A DNA stretch of 64,000 nt from Capra hircus (GCF_001704415.2 NW_017189840.1:1-64000), one strand, 5' to 3'. Positions 46,870-58,834 are shown, counted from the stretch's first letter. Program-made: numbers and translations. Notes: a model not told the origin generated them from the letters alone.

Positions 46870-46878
46870 CTCGGGGCC
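46870..46878 (-). other. PLXNB3: PLXNB3 first-exon 5' leader (9 nt, coding in the longer isoform)
   Basis: The large exon opens at 46878 after a 'cctcctcag' acceptor. The nine bases before the ATG (Gly-Pro-Glu) have no stop and are in frame with the upstream exon at 48343-48390. Confidence 0.75.
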
Positions 46879-47455
46879 CTGAGGAGGCCGTGCAGGAGGG
46901 CGCAAGTCAGGGTGGCTGTGGGAACAGCGCTGGGGAGCAGGAGGGACAGACAGACAGAAAGGGAGGGAGAGAAAGGCGGAGAGACAGAAGCAGAAAGCTG
47001 GGGCAGACGGAAGCAAAGGGAGAGGAGAGAAAGTCCGAGCGACTGGGGGACCAAGAAAGGGATGGAGAGTCCCCAGGGATGACGGTGGGGTGCCCGTGTG
47101 TGTGCAAGGGAAGAACTTTCTTCATCTTTCACTTTATATGCAGATTCTACAAGGCCACAAGAACACCCACAGAAGGACTGAGTCACCGAGAGAGGAGAGA
47201 CCCCTGAAAGGCCCTACAGACAGCAGGGGCCAGTGGCCAGGGCCAAGGCAGAGAACAGAGGGCTTGGGGGATAGAGGGGGGTGTGGCCCAGACTGAGCTG
47301 GGGGTGCTCAGTGCCGAGGCAGGGGAGGTGCAAGGGACCGAGAGACCACCCAGGGTGCAGGGATCGGGGGAGGCCAGTCCTTTGCTCCATGGCTCCAGCA
47401 GCCAGGGGTCCACCAGGGTCTGGCATGGAGAGTGTTGATGGGGATGGGGTATGAG

Positions 47456-47620
47456 AAAAGACAGGGCAGGGACTTCCTGGTGGTCCGATGGCTAAGACTC
47501 CACGCTCCCAATGTAGGGGCCCTGGGTTTGAGCTCTGGTCAGGGAACTTGATCGCACATGCCACAACTAAGACCCAGTACAGCCAAATAATTAAATAGAA
47601 ACTTAAAAAAGACAGGGCAG
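47456..47620 (+). repeat. tRNA-Glu SINE (CHR-2 type) with 14-bp target-site duplication
   Basis: The element (about 47470-47606) starts 'ggacttcctggtggtccgat' and ends in an A-rich tail. The flanks AAAAGACAGGGCAG at 47456-47469 and 47607-47620 are identical, a perfect target-site duplication, so the insertion is fairly young. It lies in the PLXNB3 5' intron. Confidence 0.88.
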
Positions 47621-48342
47621 AGAGAAGACAAGCAGAAAGAGTGGGCCCGGGGGAGTGAGAGGAGTGCTTGAAAGGAAACTCAAGCCAGGAGTCAGGCATC
47701 CCCGTCCCCTCCCCCGGCCTGCAGCCATCTGGGGTCCAGACCTGAGGGAGCCCCCCACAACCCCGCAACCCCCCCACCCTGCCCCGGCCCTGTCGGGGCC
47801 CAAGGTTGAGCCCAAAGCAGAAGGCTCTGAGTGGGGTCCCTGCTGCACCTTCCAGCTCACCTCCTGGCCAGGGGCAATTAGCAGCCTTGCATGGTGCCCA
47901 GGTGACAAGGTGAGGGACACATGTCATGAGCCCCTGGGCCCCATGACCTCTTGAGCCTCCCTCCTCCTGAGCCCGGGGGCAGAGCCCCAGAGACGGGCAG
48001 AAAGCAGGTCCTGAGTTGTTGACCGAGGGTCCCACACCACTGGGGATGCGGGCAGGCACCAGCCAGGAGGGCACCTGCGGGCATTCCATAGCCAGCAGCT
48101 CCAGCCCCCATGGGCGTGCCAGCTGCTGGGAGAGCCCCCGAGGAAGGCCCCTGCTCCCTTATCTCGGGGGCACAGACAGGAAAGTCAGGCCTGCCTCGGG
48201 GACTGGGCCATTTCCTCTGGAGCCCAGTATCGGCGGCCGTGTCTGGGGGGGGTCCGAGGCTAGAGGGCCTGCAGCTGGAGGTGCTGGGCAGGGGACCCCC
48301 GGGCTCCAGGCTCTTCTGTGCTCGGGGGACTCGGGCACTTAC

Positions 48343-48390
48343 CCTGGCGTACGGCAGCAGCAGAGGCATCTCCTGGGCGGCGTGGCACAT
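48343..48390 (-). CDS. PLXNB3: PLXNB3 alternative first coding exon
   Basis: Sixteen codons beginning ATG TGC CAC (protein MCHAAQEMPLLLPYAR) and ending at a strong donor (GTAAGT, 48337-48342). Spliced to 46878 it continues in frame as Gly-Pro-Glu-Met-Ala-Pro into the main signal peptide, adding 19 residues. A human PLXNB3 isoform is recalled to begin MCHAAQETPLL, so this exon is conserved. Added upstream residues would bury the signal peptide or act as an alternative leader. The non-coding part of the exon upstream of 48390 cannot be bounded. Confidence 0.75.
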
Positions 48391-50055
48391 ACCTCCTGGG
48401 TTCAGCTGCCCCGGGGCAGTGGAGACGGACACAGGACGGCTGTAGGGGGCATTGTCCTGAGTGGGAGGGAGACAGTCGAGGCTTGGCCCCATTCACATTC
48501 ACTCCGCAGAAGGAGGGGGCCGGGGCCTGGCAGGCGGGCTCCCCCACAGCTGGCAGCTTTGTCTCTGCCCCAACAATGTCCCTTCTGTCTGGAGGCCCAG
48601 GCCAGGGACCCACTCTCTGGTGTTCCTAGTCCCACATCCAAGCTGCCCTGACCCGGGGGCTCCCTGTCACTTCCCACCCGCAGGGAGACACCCCCCTGGG
48701 GATCTGGGGACAAAGGGGGCAGAGTTGCCTTCATCCAGAAAAAAATGAGACCCACACAGCCAGTTCTCCCATGCCCACCCGGTGCCAGCCACCAGGCTCC
48801 TCCCCGTGTGCCCCCAGGGGTCCCTGTGAAGGGCCTGGAGGAGGTCACCGAGTGCCCCACCCGCCGAGGGTCAGTGCCTGCATGGGCAGCCTCACCCTCC
48901 GCAGCCTTGGCGCCTGGCTGGAGGCAAGCCTTGGCCCTCAATGCCGGCCTTTGTTGCGGCTGGAGGCAGGGGAGACGCCGGCCAAGGCAGCACCCCCTGC
49001 TGGGAGACCTCCCCCTATGCCCCCAACTCCCCACCCCCAGGGACTGGCAAAGTTGTGCCAGGTACAATCTGGTGCCAGTGGAGGGGGCCGTGGCCAAGAG
49101 GATGCACAGGAGCAGATGGGCACCCAGCCTTCAGCCTTGGGTGGGGACAAGACTACCAGCAGGTGGCCAGCTTCCTATGCCAGGCTTACGTGGCCCCATC
49201 TGCACACAGAGCTGACAGTGCTCAGGCCGTGGCTGTGGGGCAGGAACCAGTCAGGTTCCCCCTCTCACCCACGGTGTGCAACCGCAGCAAGCTCCAGGGT
49301 CCGGTGGCAGTAGCAAGGCTGGCAGCAACTTGGCTGGGCTGGTTGGGTAGCTGTGGGGGTGGGCAGCGAGGCGGGCTGCTTCCCTACCCCCCGTGCCCTG
49401 CCCCGTGGCCAGAGGAGCTAGCTCTCCCATTTGGGGCCACAGTGGGATTCTTACCACCCAGCTTTAGGGCCACCCCTCTGGCTGGGGTGGGGAGATCCAT
49501 GCCCCCTACTTCCCCACCCTTGACCCGGAGGGCCCTGAACCCTGTGCCTGGCCAGCCCCAGCTCCTGCCTACCTGGGCGGGGCTCCTAGCCGGGGCCGAG
49601 GAGCAGCTAGCAGTGCCAGGAATGAGTCCCGGCCTCCCTCCCCACAATGCAATCGCACCCAACCCGCCTCATCCCGGTGGCGCAGCCTGGGCAGTCCAGC
49701 CCCTCCGTACCCGCCCCTTTGCCCGACGGCTCAGGGCAGGGCACTGCTGCCCTCTGCTGGCTTTGGTGGGCAGAGGTGAGAGGGCCAGCTGCTCACCTGT
49801 TCAGAGGAGATGGTGCCCTCCCATGGCGGGACTGGCAGGCACGCAGTCCTTGGCCTGCCATGAAGTGCCTACTGAGTGCCAGATGCAACCCCGGCACTGG
49901 CACCGTTCAGAGACAAAACCCACTGCCATCTGTCTCAAGACATTCCTGGATCTAAGGGGCATAACTACCTACCAGCAGATGAGACCCCAGCTCATCTATG
50001 GACGGCACTGTGGGTCACTAAGGATGGGGACTCAAGTCTAGGGGTGCTCAGATCC
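48391..50055. other. PLXNB3 upstream region
   Basis: GC-rich sequence containing the presumed PLXNB3 promoter and perhaps untranslated exons; no start site could be fixed. A weak LINE-2-like stretch ('gccatgaagtgcctactgag', then 'tgccag') lies at 49855-49935. A long plus-frame ORF (48941-50041) shows no protein family features. Confidence 0.55.
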
Positions 50056-51443
50056 TCTAGATGTACAAACTGGGTTTAGAAAAGGCAGAGGAACCAGAGA
50101 TCAAATTGTCAACATTCATTGGATCACGGAGAGAGCAAGGGAATTCCAGAGAAACATCTACTTCTGCTGCATTGACTACATGAAAGCTTTTGACTGTGTG
50201 AGTCACAACAAACTGTGGAAAATTCTTCAAGAGATGGGAATACCAGACCACCTTACCTGACTCCTGAGAAATCTGTATGCAGGTCAAGAAGCAGCAGTTA
50301 GAACCAGACATGGAACAATGGACTGGTTCCAAATTGGGAAAGGAGTACGTCAAGGCTGTATATTGTCACCCTGCTTATTTAATGTATATGCAGAAAGCAT
50401 CATGCAGAATGCTGGGCTGGATGAAGCACAAGCTGGAATCAAGATTGCTGGGAGAAATATCAATAACCTCAGATATGCAGATGACACCACCCTTATGGCG
50501 GAAAGTGGAGAGGAACTAAAGAGCTGCTTGATGAGACTGAAAGAGGAGAATGAAAGCTGGCCTAAAACTCTACATTCAAAAAACTAAAGATCGTGGCATC
50601 TGGTCCCATAACTTCATGGTAAATAGATGGGGAAACAATGGAAACAGTGACAAAATTTATTTTGGGGGGCTCCAAAATCACTGCAGATGGTGACTGCAGC
50701 CATGAAATTAAAAGATGCTTGCTCCTTGGAAGAAAAGCTATGAGAAACCTAGATAGCATATTAAAAAGCAGAGATATCACTTCGCTGACATACATGCACA
50801 TAGTCAAAGTTATGGCTTTTCCAGTAGTCATGTACGGATGTGAGTGTGGCTGTGGCTTTGTTGCTCAGTCATGCCCGACTCTTGGAGACCCCATGGACTA
50901 TACCCCGCCAGACTCCTCTGTCCACAGGGATTCTCCAGGCAAGAATACTGGAGTGAGTTTCCATACCTTCCTCCAGGGGATCTTCCTGAACCAGGGATTG
51001 AACCTAGGTCTCCTGCATTCAGGCGGATTCTTTACCGTCTGAGCCAGTTGGACCTTGGAAGGCTGAGCACCGAAGAATTGGTGGTTTCAAACTGTGTTGC
51101 TGGAAAAGACTCTTGAGAGTTCCCTGGACAGCAAGGAGATCAAACCAGTCAATCCTAAAGGAAATCAACCCTGAATATTCATTGGAAGGACTGATGCTGA
51201 AGCTGAAGCTCCAATACTTTGGCCACTTGATGCAAAGACCTGACTCCCTGGAAGAGACCCTGCTGCTGGGAAAGATTGAAGGCAGGAGGAGAAGGGGACA
51301 ACAGAGGATGAGATGGTTGGATGGCAACACCGACTCGATAGACATGAGTTTGAGCCAGCTCCAGGAGTTGTTGATGGACAGGGAGGCCTGGCGTGCTGCA
51401 GTCCATGGGGTCTCAAAGAGTCAGACACGACTGAGCGACTGAA
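50056..51443 (+). pseudogene. BovB (RTE) LINE, 5'-truncated dead copy of the reverse transcriptase ORF
   Basis: Plus orientation. The first part (50056-50838) encodes the central reverse transcriptase: RQGCILSPCLFNVYAE at about 50345-50395 and the catalytic RYADDTTL (YADD) near 50470-50495. The end (51049-51443) encodes the C-terminal segment (EYSLEGLMLKLKLQYFGHLM) and the 3' tail ending 'cacgactgagcgactgaac'. It is broken by stops and frame changes (for example a TGA at 50259-50261) and by a Bov-tA SINE at 50839-51048. BovB is an RTE-clade retrotransposon thought to have entered ruminants horizontally. Confidence 0.9.
50839..51048 (-). repeat. Bov-tA SINE nested in the BovB LINE
   Basis: Minus orientation, from 'gtgtggctgtggctttgttg' to 'ttctttaccgtctgagccag'. 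BovB sequence on the left ends at 'catgtacggatgtgag' and resumes on the right at 'ttggaccttggaaggctgag', so the two halves join across the insertion. Confidence 0.87.
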
Positions 51444-51594
51444 CAATAGCAACAAGTGCATCATGGAGAGCTTCACAGAGGAAGTGAGGTTTCAGCTGAC
51501 CTTGAACCACATGGTCTTACCCCTACTGTTGTCCTCCAGTGAACAAGGGCTGGTCTCAGTGTTTGGTGTATGTGAATTCATTCATTCCTTCCAA

Positions 51595-51720
51595 TGACCC
51601 TGGAGGGGTTGCAGTTATTTTCCCTGGTTCACAGGTGGGGAAACTGAGGCAAGCGAGGTTAAGGAACTTGCACCAGATCACATGGCTTGTAAGTGGCCAG
51701 GCCAAGAGTCAACCACGGGC
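51595..51720 (-). repeat. MIR SINE
   Basis: 'ggtggggaaactgaggcaag' then 'gaggttaaggaacttgcacc' and 'acatggcttgtaagtggcc' is the MIR core in reverse orientation. Confidence 0.7.
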
Positions 51721-52659
51721 CACTACCCTTAACTATCAGGCCATGAGGCCCTGAAGTAGGAAGCAGGCATTGGGCAGCAGGGGAGAGGGGATCTGCCGGA
51801 GGCCAAGCCTGCAGTTGACACGCCCACAGAACATTTCCTCCAACCTTGAAATCAAGTTGGTTGAGGTGGTGAAGGCAGGAGAACCCAGGAGATCCCTAGA
51901 GAACAGGACTGCCAGTGGAGGGGAGAACGGGGTTGGGGTTCCACAAGGCAGAAGAAGGTGGCCAATGGAGCCGGTGAGGTCTTAGCCTGAGAAGCTTGGC
52001 TTGGGGTGATGAGCTCTGGGGGTGAGTGAGGGTCACAGGAGGGAACTTGGGAGACCAGGGTGTCAAGGGAGGTGAGCCACCCAGAACCTGAACGTCCAGC
52101 AGATTTGGAGCGTGGGTGCTCAATGAGTCGTCTCTGTCTACAACTTTCATCTCCAAGGCGGAAGGCCAAATGCCCAAGAAGGGGCTAGAATGGAAGGGCT
52201 TAGAAGGGTGGGATCTATAATCTCTGGGCGGGGCAGGCTGCTGGCAGAGTGATGGGGCAAGGGTCTCTGGACACTAAGACTGGAAGCAGAGACAAAAAAA
52301 AATGCAGATGTCTCTGCATTTCAAGACTGGAAGGACCGTCCTTCCCCCTGCCCATAGAAAGTTTTAGAATTTTCAAATCAGCTTGTCAAGTTCCAGGAAA
52401 AACTGTTGGTACTTTTTTGAGCAGGTAAAAGGAGATTTTGTTGAATTTTGAATCCCTCTCTAGACTAATCACCTCTAAAATATCATTTCTCCATCTCTAA
52501 CCATGACGCCTCTCTCTACTTATTAACATCATTTGAATACATTTTCCCCTAAGGACTTGCACATCTCATGTTAGATTTATTTATTATTTGATGCCATTAG
52601 AAATGGTATCTTTTTTAAAAAATTCACTTTCTGACTGTGTTGCTGGTACATAGAAGCAC

Positions 52660-52871
52660 AACTGGTTTTTAAAAAAATTGAAGTTAGCTGATTTACAATA
52701 TTGTGTTAGTTTCAGGTGTACAGCAAAGGAAACACAGTGGACTTCAGTGCATGGATTTTGGTGGGTTTTTTGGCCACACCATGTGTCACGTGGGATCTTA
52801 GTTCCCTGACCAGGGATCAAACCCGGCACTGAAAGAGTGGAGTCTCAACCACTGGACCACCAGGGAAGTGG
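52660..52871 (-). repeat. L1 fragment with inserted tRNA-Glu SINE
   Basis: 52660-52754 ('ttagctgatttacaatattg' onward) is an artiodactyl L1-type 3' region in minus orientation. At 52755-52871 follows a minus-strand tRNA-Glu SINE ending 'ctggaccaccagggaagtgg'. Confidence 0.65.
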
Positions 52872-53888
52872 TTGTCTACTTCCAGTATATGGATTTTGTA
52901 TCAAGTAATTTCATAAATGCTTGCATGAAGTCTAATAATTCTTTCTGGATTCTTTTTTTGTGGACTCTTCTTAGTTTTCTACTTACACAATCATACCTTC
53001 CACAAGGAATGAGTGGTTTTTTTTTTTCAGTCTTTTTAAGTACAATTTCTTTTTCTCACTTTATTTCCCTAGACAGTACAAGGTTGAATGGAAGCAAAGA
53101 GAATATTATTAAGATTTCATAATTAATTGTGATGCTTGCAGGGGGTGTTTATAGACACCTTTATGAGATTAAGAAAGTTCCCTTCCAGTCCTAGTTTGCC
53201 ATATGATGAATGTTATCAAATATTTTTCCTGAATGGACTGAGTCGATCAATGATAGAATTTTCCTCCTCTCATCAATTAATGTGGTAAATTATGTTAATT
53301 GATTTTGTAATTTTAAGCCCTTCTTTCGAAGAAATGCTTACTCTTGTGTTTTTCGGACTAAACTCAAATTTGTCATGGTGTATTGGCTGGATTGGTTTTG
53401 TTACTGTTTTTGGAGCATTTTCTCTTTTTCTGTTCCCTGGAACAAATTATCTAATACAAGGGTTATCAGTTCCTTGAAGGCTTGGTAGAATTCATCTATA
53501 AAACGATCTAGGCCTTCCTTGTTTTTGCAGCCACCAGCACCTCTATCCATACATTTTAAATTAGCAGTGTCTTGAATAATTGTGGGACTGTTCAGGTTTT
53601 CTGTTTCTTTTTGAGTCAATTTTTTGCATTGTGGTAAAAGAATGCATTGTATAAAGTTTACCATCTTAACCATTTTTGTTTATGTATCAGTACACGACTG
53701 AAGTGACTTGGCAGCAGCAGCAGTGTTAAGTATACTCACATTGTTATGAAACAGATTTCCAGAACTTTTTCATCTTGCAAAACTGAAATACTATATCCAT
53801 TAAACACATCTCCTTTTCCCCAGCCCCTGGCACCCACCATTATACTTTCTGTGTCTATGAATCTGACTACTCTAGGTACCTCACCTAG
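52872..53888 (-). repeat. AT-rich L1-derived stretch
   Basis: AT-rich sequence with several minus-strand L1 ORF2-like pieces, for example the 'gaaggcttggtagaattcat' region near 53476. No intact ORF. Borders of individual fragments cannot be set by eye. Confidence 0.5.
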
Positions 53889-54106
53889 GTGCATATGTGC
53901 TAAGTTTTACTTCAGTCATGTCCGATTCTTTGCAACCCCAAGGACCATATCCCACCAGGCTTCCTCTGTCCATGGGACTCTCCAGGCAATAATACTGGAG
54001 TGGGTTGCCATCAGGGGATCTTCCCGACCCAGGGATCAAACCTGTGTCTCCTGCGGCTCCTGCGTTGCAGGCAGATTCTTTACCTATGAACCACTGAGGA
54101 AGCCCT
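53889..54106 (-). repeat. Bov-tA SINE
   Basis: Minus orientation, from 'catatgtgctaagttttact' to 'ccactgaggaagccc'. The near-identical flanks TCACCTAGGTG (53881-53891) and TCACATAGGTG (54107-54117) look like an aged target-site duplication. Confidence 0.85.
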
Positions 54107-55296
54107 CACATAGGTGGAATCGTGTATTTCTCTTTTGTGACTGGCTTATTTCACATAACATAATGTCATCAAGGGCTACCCATGTTATAGCACCTGGTTG
54201 GATTCCCTTCCATTTTGCATATAGACTACATTTTGTTCGTCTATTCATCTGTCAGTGGACATTCAGCTTGCTTCTGCCTCTTGGCTATTGTGGATAGTGC
54301 TGCATGTGAATAGAACATGGATATGTATATAGGCCTACTTTCAGTTCTTTTGGATATATACTCAGAAGTGGGAATGCTATTGGTAGTTTTGTTTGCTTTT
54401 TTGGAGAACTTCCAGGCCATTTTTTTTTAATGGCAGCTTACACCACTTTACAATCCCATCAGCAGTGTGCAAGGCTTCTAATTTTTCTACATTCTTGCCA
54501 CTATTTGATGTTTTCTGTGGTTTTTTTTTAGTAGTAACCATTCTAATGGGTGTGAAGTATTTTATCGTGGTTTTGATTTACATTTCTTGATGATTAGTGA
54601 TGTTGAGTATGTTTTCATAGGCTTGTGGGCCATTTGTATATCACCTTTGTCAGGTAATTTGATCTGTTGTTGTTGAGTTGTCAGAGTTCTTTGTGTATTC
54701 TAAGTATTAATCCTTTATCAGCTATATGACATAAATATTTTCTCTCATTCTGTAGGAGGCCGTTTTATTCTGTTCATTGTATCCTGTTACTACACATATG
54801 TCCCCAGTGTCAACTGGAGGGTAACATTACCAGTGACTCTGAAGCCCCAATATACCCTCCTCCTCCCTTGACAGAAGCAAGCACTATCCTTACTTTTCTT
54901 TGTACTTGGCCCAAATATGGATAATCCTTAAACAATATACATAGTTTGGTTTTATATTTTTGGAATTTATATAAATGGGGTCATACTGGATGTATTTTTC
55001 TGTGACTTGTTGCTTTAGTTTCATATTACATTAGTGACATGAACCCAAGTTTGAAACATATAGCTAGAGTTTATTTATTTTTATTGCTGAATAGTTTTCC
55101 ATCATATGACTGTAACATTGTTCTCCTGTTAATGGACACCTACTTTTATTTTTTTCTTGGCTTTTGCCTATTATATATAAGGCAGTTGTGAATGATCTGT
55201 ACACATAATCTGGTGTATTTGTGAAAGACTTTCTATAGGATACAGGAGTGACATAGTCAGGTTGTAAATATGTACATCTTCGATTCCACTGGGTTT
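54107..55296 (-). repeat. L1 3' region fragments
   Basis: Typical reverse-oriented L1 text, such as 'tgtggatagtgctgcatgtg', 'ctcagaagtgggaatgctat' and 'ttctaatgggtgtgaagtat'. Two or more pieces; at least the part to about 54790 is one L1 3' end. Confidence 0.7.
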
Positions 55297-55375
55297 AGTT
55301 GCTAAGTCGTGCCCAACCCTTGCAACCCCATGGACTGTAGCCCGCCAGGCTCCTCTGTCCATGAGATTTTCCAGG
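55297..55375 (-). repeat. Bov-tA SINE fragment
   Basis: About 80 bp: 'gttgctaagtcgtgcccaac' to 'gtccatgagattttccaggc', truncated. Confidence 0.75.
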
Positions 55376-55507
55376 CAATTCTACTAGATAATGCCAAATT
55401 GTTTTCCAGAGTGATTGTACTAGTTTATATCTCCCCCACAGTGTATGAGTTCTTGCTACTCCAGATCACTGCCAACACGTGGCATTGTCTGACTTTTTGT
55501 CATTTTT

Positions 55508-55668
55508 CAGTTGCTAAGCCTTGATTCTTTGGGGCCCCATGGACTGCAGCACAGCAGGCTTCCCTGTCCTTCACTATCTTCCTGAGTGTGCTCAAACTCA
55601 TGTCCAGTGAGTCAGTGATGCTATCCAACCATCTCATCCTCTGTCGCCCCCTTCTCCTCTGCCTTTTT
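55508..55668 (-). repeat. BovB 3' end fragment
   Basis: 'gctcaaactcatgtccagtg' and 'catctcatcctctgtcgccc' match the BovB 3' tail in minus orientation. Severely truncated (about 160 bp). Confidence 0.75.
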
Positions 55669-55718
55669 CATTTCTGTCAGTCAGTGCATGGGACTAAAAC
55701 GATATCTCACTGTGGCTT

Positions 55719-55840
55719 TTTTTTTTTTTTTTACCGTGCTGTATGGCATATGGGATCTTACTTCCCCGAGCAGGGACTGAACCCACATTGCCTGCATTGG
55801 AAGCACAGTCTTAACCACTGGGCCCCTAAGGAAGTCCTCA
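55719..55840 (-). repeat. tRNA-Glu SINE
   Basis: Minus orientation, beginning with a run of T (the A-tail) and ending 'cactgggcccctaaggaag'. Confidence 0.8.
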
Positions 55841-55848
55841 CTGTGACT

Positions 55849-56225
55849 TAAAAAAAAAAAATGTTTATTTATTTTAATTGGAGGTTAATTACTTTACAAT
55901 ATTGTATTGGTTTTGCCATACATCAACATGAATCCGCCACGGATGTACACGTGTTCCCCATCCTGAACCCCCCTCCCACCTGCCTCCCCGTACCATCCCT
56001 CTGGGTCATCCCAGTGCACCAGCCCCAAGCATCCTGTTCCATGCATCGAACCCGGACTGGCGATTCATTTCATATATGATATTATACATGTTTCAATGCC
56101 ATTCTCCCAAATCATCCCACCCTCTCTCTCTCCCACAGAGTCCAAAAGACTGTTCTATACATCTGTGTCTCTTTTGCTGTCTCGCATACAGGGTTATCAT
56201 TACCATCTTTCTAAATTCCATATAT
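55849..56225 (-). repeat. Ruminant L1 3' end
   Basis: 'gaggttaattactttacaat', 'catcaacatgaatccgccac' and 'gtccaaaagactgttctata' are characteristic of the common ruminant L1 3' region in minus orientation. It is less diverged than the neighbouring L1 pieces. Confidence 0.75.
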
Positions 56226-56329
56226 CACTGTGACTTTAATTTGCATTTCCACAGACCTTCTTTTCTAACTCACCAGAAAGTCAGCTCTTCTGCATGAGGT
56301 GGGACAAAGATGTGAGAATCCAGCAGCTT

Positions 56330-56448
56330 TATATATACATATATGTGTGTGTATATATATATATATATAATTTATGTATATAATTGAAATACATATGATC
56401 TAGTAGCCTCTTACACAGACTCTCAATGGATCCTCCTGTTCTCCACCC

Positions 56449-56485
<37 letters not shown>

Positions 56486-56540
56486 CAGACACACACACAC
56501 ACGCACACACACACATACATGCACATACACACAGTATTTC
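56330..56540. repeat. Compound microsatellite: (TA)n/(TG)n and interrupted (CA)n
   Basis: A TA/TG tract at about 56333-56370 and a (CA)n tract at 56451-56530 with interruptions (ATGCAG, ACGC, ATACATGC). Candidate polymorphic marker. Confidence 0.9.
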
Positions 56541-56873
56541 TTCTGAGTTATCTGGTGCTTCCAATTCTTGTGGAAACCAGCCTCTGCTGCCGGCTGCCTC
56601 TCAATGCTGTTTTCAACAAAACCAAAGGCTGGTACTTTGAAATTAGTTCTGCTTTCTCAAAATACTGCAAAAGTGATGGTAAGGGGATGACAAGTGAAAA
56701 AAGGAATAAATGTACCACAGAAAAGGAGTACCTTTCAGGGGCTACACAGGTGTGCACGCTTCCATGCATTATCCAGATCCTCTCATTACGTTGGCGAGGG
56801 ACGTGGCAGCTGTGATTGTACCTCTTTTCCCTCCTGACATCATTTATTTGGATACCCTCTCCTTTCATTCTTG

Positions 56874-57077
56874 TCAGTGAAAGTGAAACTCGCTCAATTG
56901 TGTCCAACTCTTTGCGGCCCCACGGACTATACACTTCATGGAATTCTCCAGTATTCTCTATAATACTAGAGTGGGTAGCCTTTCCCTTCTCCACGGTATC
57001 TTCCCAACCCAGGGAGCGAACCCAGGTCTCCCTCATTGCAGGCGGATTCTTTACCAGCTGAGCTACCAGGAAAGCCG
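56874..57077 (-). repeat. Bov-A type SINE
   Basis: Minus orientation, from 'cagtgaaagtgaaactcgct' to 'accagctgagctaccaggaa'. Confidence 0.85.
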
Positions 57078-57960
57078 GTCTTTCTTGATAGAGCCTTATC
57101 TATGTTAGTAATTTCAGAGAACTTTTAGTTTTATCTTTGTTTTTTCTCAATTTCATCAACTTCTACTGTCTTTGTGAGTTCCTTCCTTCGGCTTTCTTTG
57201 AGTTTATTCTACTGCGGTTTTTTTGACTTCCTGTGTCGGGGCTCAGCTCCCTCAGGTTAAAGCTGGACGTTTCCTCATAAGTCCTACTTGAGCTGCATGC
57301 TGCACGTCTTCATTGTCGTTCAGTTCTAACATCTTTTAGATTTTCATTATCATTCTTCTGGACCAATAAATTATTTGGAAGTGTATTTTTAAATTTAACT
57401 GTGTAAATTTAAAATTTCAAATTGTGGGAGGACTTCATTTTAGCTTTATCATCCATTTATGGGTTTATTCTATTGCAGTTTGAGAACATGCTCTGTGTGA
57501 TGCTCATTCTAGTATTTGTTGAGATTTGTTTTGTGGCTGAGAACATGGTGGGTTTTAGTAGTGTTCAAAGTGAACTTGAAGTGTGTACTCCCTAGTTTTC
57601 GTGTATCTGTTAATCAAGCTTGTTCAATTGGTGCTACATTCTTCCCCCTTTTGTCTGCTTGAGCTACCAGTTGGAGTGAGGGGTAGTGTGACTTACTGTG
57701 GTGAATTTACTGATTTATTATTTTTTCCTTTTCCTGCTACTTTTTTTGTTTGATGTACATTTGAGGCTCTGTCTTTAGGCAGCTACACACACACCTTCAG
57801 AATGGTTAGTGCTTCTAAATGGATTACTTCTTTAATCATTGGACAGCAACCTCTTGAATTTCTAGTAATGATTTGTGCCCTGAGGTCTACTTTGTCCAAA
57901 GTTAACTTCTTTCCATTAACTTCCTTTTGAGTGATATTCACTGGGTATGTCTCTTTCCAT
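57078..57960 (-). repeat. L1 ORF2 remnant
   Basis: Reverse-oriented L1 ORF2/3' sequence: 'aatttcatcaacttctactg', 'ggaccaataaattatttgga' and 'aacttccttttgagtgatat'. Frames are destroyed. Confidence 0.65.
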
Positions 57961-58487
57961 CGATATCAATTAGGGTTTGGTGGCAGACCACAGAACCATT
58001 CTAGCTTTGTAAGTTGAAAAAAAAAAAAAGGTTTATTGTCAAGTAGGGACAACTTGCATAATCTTTGCAAGAGACAGGGGAATGACTCCTAAACCTCTGA
58101 ATTGTTAGCTCTCCCAGGATCAGGAACAACTCCTAACCTCAAATCTCAGATAAAACACAATCTGCCTCCTATTTCCCAGATAAGAGACCAAGGCACCTCC
58201 TGCCCACACTGCTTCTCTGCTGGCCAATGCCCCCTCAGAGGACCTCCAGCCTGGAGCTCTCAGCCAGCTGCACCCTCCTAGTGCCAACTGCCTGCTCATC
58301 ACCTCCAGTCGTGCCTTCTGCTGGGGCTGCAGGCCCAGGGCCAGCAAGCAGTCATTGGGCAGAGCACCTTCTCTTTGACCTGTTCTTTTTTCAGCAGGTG
58401 CCACCACCCACCCGGCCACCCAACCATCACCTTGAGTCTCACCCCACCCCTTTCCTGCCCCGGAGTTTGAGCTGTGTCACCCCCATC

Positions 58488-58617
58488 CGTTTATTTTTTT
58501 GGCTGCCCTGTGTGGCATCCACATGTGAGATCTTAAGTTCTCCCAAGCAGGGATTGAACCTGGGCCCTCTGCAGTGGAAGTGCAGAGCCTTCACCACCGG
58601 ACTGCCAGGGAAGTCCC
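58488..58617 (-). repeat. tRNA-Glu SINE
   Basis: Minus orientation, starting with a T run at 58492-58500 and ending 'actgccagggaagtcccc'. Confidence 0.82.
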
Positions 58618-58726
58618 CCTGTTGATTTCTAATTACTCTCTAATCCATCTGGGGTTTCAGGCCTCAGCACATCCAGCCTGGGTTGTCAAGCAGTGTGCTC
58701 CTTATCTATGTCTCTCTGTATCCCTC

Positions 58727-58800
58727 CACCTATTATTCATCCATCCACCCATCATCATCATCAATCTATCATCTCTATTATCTATCGGTCATCCATCACT
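58727..58800. repeat. Imperfect ATCA/CCAT-type tetranucleotide repeat
   Basis: Runs of 'tcatccatccacccatcatc' and 'atctatcatctc' units; degenerate simple repeat. Confidence 0.7.
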
Positions 58801-58834
58801 TCTACCTCTTTAGGATCAGTGTCTATATCATCTA

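Noticed and set aside
48941..50041. 366-codon plus ORF upstream of PLXNB3
   Set aside because: Pro/Gly/Cys-biased translation of GC-rich DNA, no motifs, no splice or family support.
50318..50587. Reverse-transcriptase ORF as a functional gene
   Set aside because: Only 89 codons of a 5'-truncated BovB with stops before and after and a nested SINE; a dead copy.
56330..56540. Regularly spaced repeats that could suggest an array such as CRISPR
   Set aside because: Dinucleotide microsatellites without unique spacers, in a vertebrate genome.
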